Shown: positions 38,522-47,967, counted from the stretch's first letter. The stretch is 64,000 bases of DNA from Deltaproteobacteria bacterium (GCA_026388695.1 JAPLJH010000092.1:1-64000), one strand, 5' to 3'. Numbers and translations are program-made. Notes: a model not told the origin generated them from the sequence alone.

Positions 38522-39316
38522 TTAGAACGCCATGCTCACGGAAACACCGCCATAGACAAAGCTGTCGTCATTGCCATTCTTGCTGCTGGCCTTCATGAGA
38601 TCCTGGGCGTCATTGCTCAGGGCGAAGGTATAGCTGAGCTTCGGCGCGACGGTGATGTATTTGTTCACCGGCACGGTAAGGCCCACGGACAACACTCCGT
38701 CATGGAAATTGCTGTACTTGCTGCCATCGACATTTTTATAAGGTGAGGACTCACTCGCCTTGAGGTAGCTCACCTGGGCGCCGAGATCCAAAGTGATTTC
38801 ATCTTTCACCGGGAAAGAGTGGGAAATCCCCAGGGTTGTATACCAGCCAGGATAAAAATCCGTGTCGCGGTACACGGTCAGGGTCGGCTTCAAGATGGTG
38901 TTCAGGGCAGCACTTGCAAAAAATTCCTGCGAGTCATGCGCCGAATCAAGGGAGTAGTAAATATAGCCCACGGAATAAGCCACGGGACCCATCTCCCAGC
39001 CATAGGACAAAGTCATGTCGGTTTCATTCCAGTTGTTTGTCTCATCCGCCGTTGTGGAGTACTGATTGGTGTCAAGGTTTCCCCAGAGGTTTGCGGAAAA
39101 CCCCTTGTATCCCACAGTCATGGACGGCTGCACCACAACGCTGTCCTTGCTCAATTCAAAGCCACGCCAGATATACTGGCTGTACGCGCCAACGGTCAGG
39201 TTCGCCGTGGGCTTGTCTTCCTCGGCCTCGGCAGCGAAAGCCATGCCGGAAAGCATGGAAAAGCACACCCCTGTGGCGGCAACCCCGACCAACAACTTCC
39301 TCGCGACTTTACTCAT
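38522..39316 (-). CDS. TorF-like putative outer-membrane porin
   Basis: Signal peptide; VGAYSQYIWRGFELSKDSVVVQPSMTVGYKGFSANLWGN, beta-rich, C-terminal F (SVSMAF). Confidence 0.75.
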   Translation of the reverse strand: MSKVARKLLVGVAATGVCFSMLSGMAFAAEAEEDKPTANLTVGAYSQYIWRGFELSKDSVVVQPSMTVGYKGFSANLWGNLDTNQYSTTADETNNWNETDMTLSYGWEMGPVAYSVGYIYYSLDSAHDSQEFFASAALNTILKPTLTVYRDTDFYPGWYTTLGISHSFPVKDEITLDLGAQVSYLKASESSPYKNVDGSKYSNFHDGVLSVGLTVPVNKYITVAPKLSYTFALSNDAQDLMKASSKNGNDDSFVYGGVSVSMAF

Positions 39317-39546
39317 CTTCTCTCTCCTTTTTTACCCATTATGAAAATTACCTTTAAAGGCACAAAGCCCGTCTTCTATGTACTTCTGTGTATCCAAATT
39401 TCATGCCAACGGCAGAAAAATTCATAACTGCATGGAATTAAAGAGATTACAGCCAGGCACCACATTGTTGCAGATTACATTTTTGAATTATTATACTCCG
39501 GCAAGATGACAAAAATGCAATCTACAGCTGTCCTCGCTCCACCACG

Positions 39547-39798
39547 CTACTCCTTGTCCTTAACGCTACAGGTCCGCACCGAGTCGATCTTTGTCCAATC
39601 ATAGTAGGTATTGAAACTCTTGCCATCCTTGCCCTCTTCCGTAACCCGGACAAACTCCTCGCCAAGAAAAATCACCGCCTTCTCATACACCTTACCCTCG
39701 TTGATCTGCACCGACACGCCCTTACGCAGCTTGCGGGACATGGTTCCTTGCACCGGCATGGAAGAATACTCAAACACCTTTTCCCAGGTAGCCTTCAT
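39547..39798 (-). CDS. Small hypothetical protein upstream-adjacent to nifB
   Basis: 83-aa ORF MKATWEKVFEYSSMPVQGTMSRKLRKGVSVQ..., same strand. Confidence 0.5.
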   Translation of the reverse strand: MKATWEKVFEYSSMPVQGTMSRKLRKGVSVQINEGKVYEKAVIFLGEEFVRVTEEGKDGKSFNTYYDWTKIDSVRTCSVKDKE

Positions 39799-39821
39799 TG
39801 CGTCACCTCATTAATTTTTTG

Positions 39822-41096
39822 TTAAGAACACCCGCCGCCCGAGCCGACACAGCCGCCGGAGGCACAGGACTTCTTCCGTTTCTGCAGGGGCGCGACATTG
39901 GCGCCTTCGTAGATCGCCTTCACGCCGTCCACGATAAACCCGCCCATCTCCACCGGCTTTACCCCGGCCTTTTCAAGAATCCCGCGGGGCGTTTCGCCCA
40001 CGTTGCTGACCAAGATCGCACGGCAATCGTTCAGAACTCGGGCCAGAGAGGTCCAACGCTGCAAGCCACCGCTTACCTTGGGCGCAGGCCGCTCTTCCAC
40101 CCACAGATACTCGTCCCCCTTGCGCTCGTAAATCTGGAAGCGATTGGCCTCACCAAGATGCTGGTTGACCAAAACCCCCTCCATGGTGGCCACGGCCACA
40201 TAGGGCCGGATCTCCGGGGGCAGGGCCGGGAGCTGGGCGCAGGCGGAAAGACAGCCGCGCATCTCCTCGGTACGGTCCTGATCCAGCAGACCCACCGCGT
40301 CGGCCCGACAACGGGTACAGTGGCGCATCTGCGGCAGGAACTTCTCCGCCTCGGTGCGCAGCACGCCAATTTCCTCCTTGGATGGCTCACGGATCGTGCC
40401 AAAGGGAGTGCCGACATTGGGGAACATGGCCATACAGTTGAGGAGATCCGCCCCCAACTCCTGCATGGTTTCCGCCACCTTGATAATATGGTGGTCATTT
40501 ATCCCCGGAATCATAATGGAATTGATCTTCACCGTGATCCCGTGGGCCTTCAAGGATTTGACTGCCTCCAACTGCCGGGAAAGCAACAGCTCCGCCGCCT
40601 GACGGCCGTGATAGGCAACCTTGCCGTCGCGGACCCAGCTATAAATCTTGGACCCCACCTCCGGATCAACCGCATTGATAGTGATGGTCACATGGGAGAC
40701 GTTCAATTCGGCCAATTCTGGGATATAGGGGCCGATGGCCAACCCGTTGCTGGCCAGACAGAGGATCATCTGCGGGTAATTTTTATTGATTAAGCGCATG
40801 GTTTCCATGGTCGCCTCACCATTCGCAAAGGGATCGCCAGGTCCGGCAATGCCGGCCACGGTGATGCGCGGCTCCTTTTCCAGAACCTTGCCCATGTACA
40901 CCAGGGCCTGCTCGGGGGTTAGGATAGTACTGGTCACCCCGGGCCGCGACTCGTTGACGCAGTCGTACTTGCGGTCGCAATAATTGCATTTGATATTGCA
41001 GTTCGGCGCCACCGGCAGGTGGACGCGACCGGCCTGCCCTTTCATGGCCGGGTTGAAACAGGGGTGTTTGCTCAGGTCTTTGTGGATTTCGTGCAT
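39822..41096 (-). CDS. nifB: Nitrogenase cofactor biosynthesis radical SAM protein NifB (with C-terminal NifX-like domain)
   Basis: HLPVAPNCNIKCNYCDRKYDCVNESRPGVTS, GPGDPFANGEATMETMR, HCTRCRADAVG. Confidence 0.97.
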   Translation of the reverse strand: MHEIHKDLSKHPCFNPAMKGQAGRVHLPVAPNCNIKCNYCDRKYDCVNESRPGVTSTILTPEQALVYMGKVLEKEPRITVAGIAGPGDPFANGEATMETMRLINKNYPQMILCLASNGLAIGPYIPELAELNVSHVTITINAVDPEVGSKIYSWVRDGKVAYHGRQAAELLLSRQLEAVKSLKAHGITVKINSIMIPGINDHHIIKVAETMQELGADLLNCMAMFPNVGTPFGTIREPSKEEIGVLRTEAEKFLPQMRHCTRCRADAVGLLDQDRTEEMRGCLSACAQLPALPPEIRPYVAVATMEGVLVNQHLGEANRFQIYERKGDEYLWVEERPAPKVSGGLQRWTSLARVLNDCRAILVSNVGETPRGILEKAGVKPVEMGGFIVDGVKAIYEGANVAPLQKRKKSCASGGCVGSGGGCS

Positions 41097-41170
41097 GACT
41101 CTCTCCCTTATTGATAGCTGTAAGCCTTCAGTTATCAGCTCAAGGCTGACCGCTGATAACTGCTTTATTT

Positions 41171-42529
41171 TTACATGTAGCTGTAGCCGACCTCGGAACC
41201 GTCCTGCTTGACCGCGATCATGGCATTGGCGATCAGATCGAAGAGCTGCTGCGCCCCGTGGTAGCCGATGTGCAGGAGCCGCTGGCCGCCGACCCGGTCG
41301 TGGATGGGAAAACCCACCCGGATGAGCGGAATGCCCAAACCCCGCGCCAGGGCATAGCCCTTGCTGTGGCCGAGGAAAAAATCCGGCTTCAGCTCCGCGG
41401 CCAATTCGCCTATCTCATGGAAATCCATGCCCTCATGTATCCGGGGCATTTCAACGGCAAATCCCTCCACCGCCTTTTCGATGGCCTTGATAAAGCAACC
41501 GCTGGTGCCGCCCGAGGCGCACACCACCGGTTGCACCCCGATCTCGGCAAGAAACGAGGTCAAGCCGATAACCAGATCCTCTTCGCCGTAGACCACGGCC
41601 CGTTTGCCGAACACATATTTATGACCGTCCACCAGGCTGTCCACCAAGCGGCCCCTTGCCATGGCGTACTTCTCCGGCATGGGGTTGTCTGAAAGATCGC
41701 TCAGCACCTCGAAGAACCGGTCCGTTTCCCTGATACCCACCGGCATGCCCAAACGGTGCAGGGGCACGTTGTAAGTCTTTTCAAGATGCTTGCCCCCGGA
41801 GAGCTGATCCGGCAGGGTATAGCCAAAATCCACCGTCGCCTTGGCCCCGCTCATCGCCTGAATATCCGTAATCTTTGTCCCGCCCGTGGGAATCAGGGGA
41901 TAATCCCGCAAGGCCGGACCATCGAGGGTTTCTGAAAAATCAGGCAGCACGGTGGCGAGCAGGCCGCAATCCGCAACAATCTCCTTGAGGCTCCTGAGAT
42001 CAGCAGCCGAGAGAAAGCCTGGCAGAATATTCACCGTGCCGTTCGGTTCTGCCGCCTCGGTCAACTGCTCGACCAAGGCCCTCACCGCCGCATGAAATCC
42101 CTCCATGTGGGTGCCAGAATAGCTCGGGGTGGAAACCTGCACCAACAACGGGCCGCCATCCTGCATAAACTCCTGGCGATACTCGAAGAGGAGCCTCTTC
42201 ACATCGTCGCCGATGGTTTCGGTGAGGCAGGTGGTGGCTATGCCGATGAGTGCGGGGTGGTATTTCTCCGTCACGTTTTTCAGGCCCAGCTTCAGGTTCG
42301 CCCCGCCGCCGTAGACCGCGTTCTTCTCCCCCAGCGAGGAGGAGGCGATGTCGATGGGCTCGTTGAAATGGCTGATGATGTAGCGCCGCATATAGGTGGC
42401 GCACCCCTGGGAGCCGTGGAGAAAAGGCACCGCCCCTTCCACACCCCGAAAGGCGAGACTGGCGCCCAGCGGCTTGCACAGCTTGCAGGCATTGGTGGTG
42501 GAGACATACTGGGGGGGCATCTTAGTCAT
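41171..42529 (-). CDS. nifN: Nitrogenase cofactor scaffold NifN
   Basis: STTNACKLCKPLGASLAFRGVEGAVPFLHGSQGCATYMRRYIISHFNEPIDIASSSLGEKNAVYGG. Confidence 0.95.
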   Translation of the reverse strand: MTKMPPQYVSTTNACKLCKPLGASLAFRGVEGAVPFLHGSQGCATYMRRYIISHFNEPIDIASSSLGEKNAVYGGGANLKLGLKNVTEKYHPALIGIATTCLTETIGDDVKRLLFEYRQEFMQDGGPLLVQVSTPSYSGTHMEGFHAAVRALVEQLTEAAEPNGTVNILPGFLSAADLRSLKEIVADCGLLATVLPDFSETLDGPALRDYPLIPTGGTKITDIQAMSGAKATVDFGYTLPDQLSGGKHLEKTYNVPLHRLGMPVGIRETDRFFEVLSDLSDNPMPEKYAMARGRLVDSLVDGHKYVFGKRAVVYGEEDLVIGLTSFLAEIGVQPVVCASGGTSGCFIKAIEKAVEGFAVEMPRIHEGMDFHEIGELAAELKPDFFLGHSKGYALARGLGIPLIRVGFPIHDRVGGQRLLHIGYHGAQQLFDLIANAMIAVKQDGSEVGYSYM

Positions 42530-43886
42530 TGGGCACCTCCTGTACGGTTTCTGCTTTCCTTGGCACAAATCGCCACACCGGGCTCATCACCGAGCCGTAT
42601 ACTTCCTTGGCAAAGTTGAGCATGCCGATAAATCCGGCCAGCATCTCCTTGCGCTCGTGGTTATGGTCGCAAAAGGCAACGCCCAGCTTATAAGCAATGG
42701 GCCGTTCCTTGACCCCGCCCACAAAGATGTCCACATCCTTTTCCTGGAGAAAGGCAGAAAGCTCCAGAGGGTTGGAATCATCGACGATGATGGTGCCGGG
42801 ATCGGTGATCGCGGCGAGCTCTTCGTAATCCTCCGGGGTCCCGGTCTGGGAGCCGACCATAACCACCTGCATGCCGATGGTGCGGAAGGCCTTGACCAAG
42901 GAAAATGCCTTGAAAGCGCCGCCCACATAGATGGCCGCCCGCTTACCAGCCAGGGCCTGCCGGTAACGCATGAGCTCCGGCATGATCAGCGAAAGCTCCT
43001 CCTTGACCAGTTCCCTGGTGCGGCGCATCATCTCTTCATCCTTGAAAAACTCGGCCACCGCATAGAGCGACTCGGCCATGTCTTCCACGCCGAAATAGGA
43101 AACCCGCAGCGAGGGAATGGAATAGTCCTTCTCCATCATCTTGGCCAGATCCATGGTGGAACCGGAGCACTGCACCACGTTAAGCGCCGCGCCGTGGGCC
43201 CGCTGGATATCTCCCACCCGGCCGTCGCCGGTGATGTTGGCCACCACCTCGACGCCCATCCGACTAAAATATTCGCGGATCAGCCAGATCTCTCCGGCCA
43301 GGTTGAAATCGCCCAGAATGTTGAGGCTGTATTTGGAGATGCCGCTGGTGTCGCCCATGCCCACCAACTGGCGCATGGCATTGCAGGCGGCCTTGTAGCC
43401 TTCCCGCTTGTTGCCCTTGAACCCCTCCGACTGCACGGGCAGGACCGGGATACCCTTTTCCTCGCTCACCCTGCGGCACACCGCCTGCATGTCATCGCCG
43501 ATGATCCCGACGATGCAGGTGGAATAGACAAAAGCCGCCTTGGGGCTATGGCGGTCGATGAGTTCAACCAGAGCGTTGTAGAGTTTTTTTTCGCCGCCAA
43601 AGATGACGTCGATCTCCTGCATGTCCGTGGAAAAGCTCAACCGGTGCAGTTCCGGTCCGGAGGACAAGGCGCCCCGGATATCCCAGGTGTAGACCGCGCA
43701 ACCGATGGGCCCATGCACCAAATGCAGGGCGTCGGCAATGGGATAAAGCACCACCCGCGAACCGCAGAAGACACAGGCCCGCTGGCTCACCGCCCCGGCC
43801 AGGCTGTCCTTATTGCAGTCCATGACAAAGGGGGCTTCCCCGGTGCGGTGTATCGAATCCTGTCGTTCCTGCAACGCTGCTTCCAT
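42522..43886 (-). CDS. nifE: Nitrogenase cofactor scaffold NifE (start moved to MEAALQERQD because the longer ORF start overlaps a sigma54 promoter)
   Basis: QRACVFCGSRVVLYPIADALHLVHGPIGCAVYTWDIRGALSSGPELHRLSFSTDMQEIDVIFGGEKKLYNAL. Confidence 0.95.
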   Translation of the reverse strand: MEAALQERQDSIHRTGEAPFVMDCNKDSLAGAVSQRACVFCGSRVVLYPIADALHLVHGPIGCAVYTWDIRGALSSGPELHRLSFSTDMQEIDVIFGGEKKLYNALVELIDRHSPKAAFVYSTCIVGIIGDDMQAVCRRVSEEKGIPVLPVQSEGFKGNKREGYKAACNAMRQLVGMGDTSGISKYSLNILGDFNLAGEIWLIREYFSRMGVEVVANITGDGRVGDIQRAHGAALNVVQCSGSTMDLAKMMEKDYSIPSLRVSYFGVEDMAESLYAVAEFFKDEEMMRRTRELVKEELSLIMPELMRYRQALAGKRAAIYVGGAFKAFSLVKAFRTIGMQVVMVGSQTGTPEDYEELAAITDPGTIIVDDSNPLELSAFLQEKDVDIFVGGVKERPIAYKLGVAFCDHNHERKEMLAGFIGMLNFAKEVYGSVMSPVWRFVPRKAETVQEVPND

Positions 43887-43926
43887 GGCTTCCGTGCTCC
43901 TGTGTGATGATTTACAAAGGAGTAAG

Positions 43927-43942
43927 AGCAAGGGGTATGCCA
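43927..43942 (-). promoter_or_regulatory. Sigma54 promoter of nifE
   Basis: Minus strand TGGCATACCCCTTGCT (TGGCAY-N5-TTGCT). Confidence 0.85.
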
Positions 43943-44039
43943 AACAGGATAATTAATATTTTATTGTATGATTACTTGCCGTTAAGAATTTGCAGCTTCA
44001 TGCGTTGAAGCGGAAGGGGGCCAGGACCAAGGAGGGTTG

Positions 44040-44055
44040 TGTAAGCTTTGCGACA
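44040..44055. promoter_or_regulatory. NifA upstream activator sequence for nifE
   Basis: TGT-AAGCTTTGCG-ACA (TGT-N10-ACA), ~98 bp upstream of the sigma54 box. Confidence 0.75.
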
Positions 44056-44069
44056 AAAAAGAAGGGGCC

Positions 44070-44096
44070 GGACATTTTTGTCGGCCCTCTGGGGGA
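44070..44096. repeat. Direct repeat flanking EF-hand/TCS module, copy 1
   Basis: GGACATTTTTGTCGGCCCTCTGGGGGA. Confidence 0.85.
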
Positions 44097-44135
44097 GGGT
44101 GCGGAACAACAAAGAATAACTGTATTTTTCGAGGC

Positions 44136-44169
44136 GCCCGGCTGTCTTCAACGCAAAAGACAGCCGGGC
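44136..44169 (-). terminator. Hairpin terminator after EF-hand gene
   Basis: GCCCGGCTGTCTT-N8-AAGACAGCCGGGC perfect 13-bp stem. Confidence 0.75.
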
Positions 44170-44183
44170 CACAGGGAAGTCGT

Positions 44184-45071
44184 TCAGGCCGTAACGTCCA
44201 GCAGGGAAGTCGAAGATTTTGATTCTTCCTTGCTGAGTTTTGTCAATTGCTCCAGCATGAGTTGTAACAAATCAATTTGTTTCTGGCTGGAACTCTTGGT
44301 ACCTGAAGATTTCGTTTCTGAGTCATCGCTGGATATTGCCATGGCCATGTCTCCCGGGGGAGGTGGCGGGGCAAAGCCGCTTTTGTCCATAAACGACTTC
44401 AGCTCGTCGGTATTGAGTGAACCGTCGCTGTCGCTGTCGGCCGCAGCAAAGGTGTCATTGCTGACGGTAATGGACTGGCCGGTCATCTTCTGCATCTTCT
44501 CAGCCATGGCTGTCAGTTCATCCTTGGAAATACCACCGCTGCCATCCGAATCCACCTTCTTAAAAAAGTCCTGCGGCCCATGATGGCTGCCACCGTTGCC
44601 AATCGATGCCGTGTCCGAGGAGGCACCTTGATCGCCGGACCCAGACTGCAACTGCTCCAGCAGCTTTTGCAGGCCAGCAATCAGGGAAGAAAGGGCGTCC
44701 CCGCCGGAATTGGCGGCATAGGCCGCTGCTGCCTTATCCTTCGAAGGCGGTGCTGCCCCCATCTCTCCCGATCCTCCCATCTCACCTGGAGGGCCAAAGC
44801 CGTTGCTCTTCATGAGATTCATCATCTCATTTTCACTCAACGTACCACTGCCATCGGAGTCGTAATTTTTAAAAGAGGTGTCGTCCACCGCGAGGGTCTT
44901 TCCGGTCTTGCTGTTGATGTCCTCTGCCAACGTCTTCAACTCGGCCTGGGAGACCCCTCCGCTGCTGTCTAAGTCTACCTTCTTGAATAAATCTTGCGGC
45001 CCCTGCCGCTGTTGCATGGCTTGCATAGCCTGCATGGCGTAACTGCTGGAACTGCCGATACTGCTTACCAT
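44184..45071 (-). CDS. EF-hand calcium-binding protein (four EF-hands)
   Basis: DLDSSGGVSQAE, DSDGSGTLSENE, DSDGSGGISKDE, DSDSDGSLNTDE loops. Confidence 0.9.
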   Translation of the reverse strand: MVSSIGSSSSYAMQAMQAMQQRQGPQDLFKKVDLDSSGGVSQAELKTLAEDINSKTGKTLAVDDTSFKNYDSDGSGTLSENEMMNLMKSNGFGPPGEMGGSGEMGAAPPSKDKAAAAYAANSGGDALSSLIAGLQKLLEQLQSGSGDQGASSDTASIGNGGSHHGPQDFFKKVDSDGSGGISKDELTAMAEKMQKMTGQSITVSNDTFAAADSDSDGSLNTDELKSFMDKSGFAPPPPPGDMAMAISSDDSETKSSGTKSSSQKQIDLLQLMLEQLTKLSKEESKSSTSLLDVTA

Positions 45072-45261
45072 AATCTGTCCTCCTGCATGGAATTTGGTGA
45101 TGCATACGAGATGCGCCTGATTTCCATATCGGTTGAAGGCCAGCACAACAATGTGGAAAGAATAAGGAAAGGAACCCGCACGAGCCAAATGCCCATGCAC
45201 GAATGCCGCTGGTTATGATACAGATAAAACTGAAACCAACCTGTTACGGAGGAAAATTGGC

Positions 45262-46704
45262 ATGAAGATCAGCATTACCCACAGGCTCTTCTTGGCGATC
45301 ATTTTGGCGGCTGGCATGGCAGTGATCAGTTTGGTCCTTATCATGCAGTTGAGCATGAGGCAGGGATTCCTGCGCTACATCAACACCATGGAAAAAACGG
45401 GTGTTTCCCGGTTGGCCGCCTCACTACAGGAGGGCTATCGCCCTGAATATGGCTGGGAGTTCGTGCTGCACAATCCAGCCCTGTGGCATCGGCTGGTTAT
45501 TGCCTCCATGCCTCTGGGTGGCCCACCTCCTCCACCGGGAGTCCCGGCTGACCCTTCGCCGAACCTCGAGATCGAAGGACCGCCATCCAGGCCACTCCAG
45601 CCACATCTGGCCCCCCATTTTGTTCATCGTCTTTTCCTTCTTGATGCGGACAAAAAGGTGCTGATTAGCCGGGTTGAAATCCCCGTTGGAAGTGAAGCAA
45701 CACCCTTGCTCCATCAGGGCAAGATCGTTGGGTACGTGGGGATGATGCCCCGCGAGGAGATGTCCGAACCCCATCAGGCGCGTTTCATCAAGGAACAATC
45801 CCTAGCTTTCGCCATGGTGGCGGGTGTTGTCCTCCTGTTGGCCACCGGGCTCTCGCTGCTTCTCTCCAAACGGCTGGTCCGCCCGCTACGCGGCCTGGCT
45901 GCGGCGACACGCCAACTGGCCGCAGGGAAGTTCGCCACCAGGGTGGAAGTGGTCTCTGCCGACGAACTGGGACAGTTGGCCGACAATTTTAATACCTTGG
46001 CCATGACCTTGGAAAAGAACGAGCAGGCCCGTCAGCAATGGGTGGCGGACATCTCCCATGAGTTGCGCACACCGGTGGCGATCCTGCGAGGCGAGATCGA
46101 AGCCCTTCAGGACGGCATCCGCCAACCAGATTCCGACTCGCTCCGCTCCCTGCACGGGGAAGTACTCCGCCTCACCCGCCTGGTGGATGATCTATACCAG
46201 TTGACCATGTCCGATCTTGGGGCGCTTACCTACCAGAAGGAAAAACTGGATATCATCGGCCTGCTCAAGGAAACGGTCGCCAGCCATGACACTAAATTCT
46301 CCGACAAAGGGATCACGCTCACCAGCACTCTCCCTACAGAAAACACTGTGGAAATACTCGGGGATGCCGAACGATTGTATCAACTTTTCGCCAACCTGCT
46401 CGACAACTCGCTGAAGTACACCAACGCCGGAGGAGAACTACGCATAGGCACGACCTGCCATGAGCGCACCGTGACCATCGATTTTCGGGACTCCGCCCCC
46501 GGGGTTGCCGGTGCGGATATAGGCCGGCTGTTCGAGCGCCTCTACCGGGTGGAGGCATCCCGTAACCGCGCGACCGGCGGCGCTGGCCTCGGTCTGGCCA
46601 TCTGCCAGAACATCGTCGAGGCCCACCAGGGAAAGATCTCGGCACAATCCTCCCCCTTGGGCGGTCTCTGGGTTCAAGTCGAGCTGCCGAGGACGAAATG
46701 CTAA
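45262..46704 (+). CDS. Sensor histidine kinase (BaeS-like, HAMP) with Pro-rich periplasmic loop
   Basis: WVADISHELRTPVAILRGEIEALQDG; HAMP; GGAGLGLAICQNIVEAHQG; PPPPPGVPADPSPNLEIEGPPSRP. Confidence 0.92.
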   Translation: MKISITHRLFLAIILAAGMAVISLVLIMQLSMRQGFLRYINTMEKTGVSRLAASLQEGYRPEYGWEFVLHNPALWHRLVIASMPLGGPPPPPGVPADPSPNLEIEGPPSRPLQPHLAPHFVHRLFLLDADKKVLISRVEIPVGSEATPLLHQGKIVGYVGMMPREEMSEPHQARFIKEQSLAFAMVAGVVLLLATGLSLLLSKRLVRPLRGLAAATRQLAAGKFATRVEVVSADELGQLADNFNTLAMTLEKNEQARQQWVADISHELRTPVAILRGEIEALQDGIRQPDSDSLRSLHGEVLRLTRLVDDLYQLTMSDLGALTYQKEKLDIIGLLKETVASHDTKFSDKGITLTSTLPTENTVEILGDAERLYQLFANLLDNSLKYTNAGGELRIGTTCHERTVTIDFRDSAPGVAGADIGRLFERLYRVEASRNRATGGAGLGLAICQNIVEAHQGKISAQSSPLGGLWVQVELPRTKC

Positions 46705-47429
46705 TGACGCAAATGATCCTGATCGTGGAGGATGAACCGAAACTGGCGGAGGTATTACGCGACTATCTGCGGCATGCGGGATTCAAGACCTTCTGGATCG
46801 TCAGCGGATCGGCGGCGGTTCCCTGGGTACGGGAGCACGCCCCTGCTCTGATCCTGCTGGACCTGATGCTGCCCGAACGTAACGGCCTGGAAATCTGCCG
46901 GGATATCCGCACCTTCTCGTCCGTGCCGATCATCATGATCACCGCCCGGATTGAGGAGATCGACCGACTCCAGGGCTTGGAGTCGGGGGCGGACGACTAC
47001 ATCTGCAAACCGTTCAGCCCCCGAGAGGTGGTAGCCAGGGTCAGGGCGGTGCTCAGGCGAACCGAGGTCGCCTCATCCTCAACCGTCGGCCTGACTCTGG
47101 ATCAATCCCGCTACCAGGCCACACTGAACGGCTACGACCTGGATCTCACCGCTGTCGAGTTTAATTTACTGAAATTCCTTTCCTCAAAGACGGGACAGGT
47201 CTGCACCCGCCAGCAGTTGATGGACAGCATCTATCCCGACGAGCGGATTGTGGCCGACCGAACCATCGACAGTCATATCAAGAAACTGCGCAAAAAGATC
47301 GCCCTGTGCAGCGGCGACGCAGAGTTCATCCATTCTGTATATGGGGTGGGATACAAATTTGAGCTGCGAGACGGGGCGGTGGGGTTATCGGGAAGAGAGG
47401 CGGGGGGTTCTCTGAGCCCATTGGTTTAA
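46698..47429 (+). CDS. OmpR-family response regulator (BaeR-like)
   Basis: ILIVEDEPKLAEVLRDYLRHAGF...LILLDLMLPERNGLEICRDIR...ADRTIDSHIKKLRKKI. Confidence 0.95.
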   Translation: MLMTQMILIVEDEPKLAEVLRDYLRHAGFKTFWIVSGSAAVPWVREHAPALILLDLMLPERNGLEICRDIRTFSSVPIIMITARIEEIDRLQGLESGADDYICKPFSPREVVARVRAVLRRTEVASSSTVGLTLDQSRYQATLNGYDLDLTAVEFNLLKFLSSKTGQVCTRQQLMDSIYPDERIVADRTIDSHIKKLRKKIALCSGDAEFIHSVYGVGYKFELRDGAVGLSGREAGGSLSPLV

Positions 47430-47470
47430 AAGGGAAAGTTCCCCGAAGACTTTTTTTATCTTTGGGTTAT

Positions 47471-47496
47471 GGACATTTTTGTCGGCCCCTGGGGGA
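47471..47496. repeat. Direct repeat flanking EF-hand/TCS module, copy 2
   Basis: GGACATTTTTGTCGGCCCCTGGGGGA. Confidence 0.85.
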
Positions 47497-47511
47497 TTGG
47501 CAGCATGACGC

Positions 47512-47859
47512 TCAAGAAGGACGCGGCCAGTACATGATGATTATCACCCCCAGCAGGGCCACGATACCCCCAAGGATATCGAACCTGTCGGGCTCTATCC
47601 TATCAACTTGCCAACCCCAAAGGATTGAGAGAACAATAAAAACACCGCCATACGCTGCGTAGACACGACCGAAATGCGCTGGCTGAAAAGTGGGAATTAT
47701 CGCATAGAGCATAAGCACGAATGCTCCGACAAGCGCGTACCACGCGGGTTTCCCTTCACGCAGCCATAGCCAGACAAGATATCCGCCGCCAATCTCACAC
47801 AGCCCGGCAAGAACAAAATAAAAAATGGAGGTGATTATCTCTATGGTTCCCATTTGCAT
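47512..47859 (-). CDS. YnfA/UPF0060 family small membrane protein
   Basis: [63 protein letters not shown]. Confidence 0.93.
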   Translation of the reverse strand: MQMGTIEIITSIFYFVLAGLCEIGGGYLVWLWLREGKPAWYALVGAFVLMLYAIIPTFQPAHFGRVYAAYGGVFIVLSILWGWQVDRIEPDRFDILGGIVALLGVIIIMYWPRPS

Positions 47860-47897
47860 ATATTCCTACGCAAGGGTTTCTTCTAAAACAGACAAAC

Positions 47898-47944
47898 GCC
47901 AAAGAGCGAGCAAAGTCCTTCTTGGCCTCCACTCGCTCTTTGGC
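47898..47944 (-). terminator. Putative terminator of the nifH operon
   Basis: GCCAAAGAGCGAG-N21-CTCGCTCTTTGGC, 13-bp perfect stem. Confidence 0.7.
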
Positions 47945-47967
47945 AAAACAGCAAGAGAGCCGCTGCC

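Noticed and set aside
39440-39480. GGCACCACATTGTTGC as a plus-strand sigma54 site and TGT-N8-ACA as a NifA UAS
   Set aside because: Spacing is wrong (N7 and N8) and there is no plus-strand gene downstream
39317-39540. TGGCATGAAATTTGG upstream of the porin gene as a sigma54 promoter
   Set aside because: The GC element of the -12 box is GG, so it does not satisfy GG-N10-GC
42396-43907. 503-aa plus-strand ORF (and similar long plus ORFs at 34619-35830, 33368-34507, 51441-52688, 19249-20352)
   Set aside because: Antisense shadows of nifE/nifN, nifV, the unknown gene, nifK and murE caused by codon bias; translations are His/Gly/Asp-rich with no recognisable motifs
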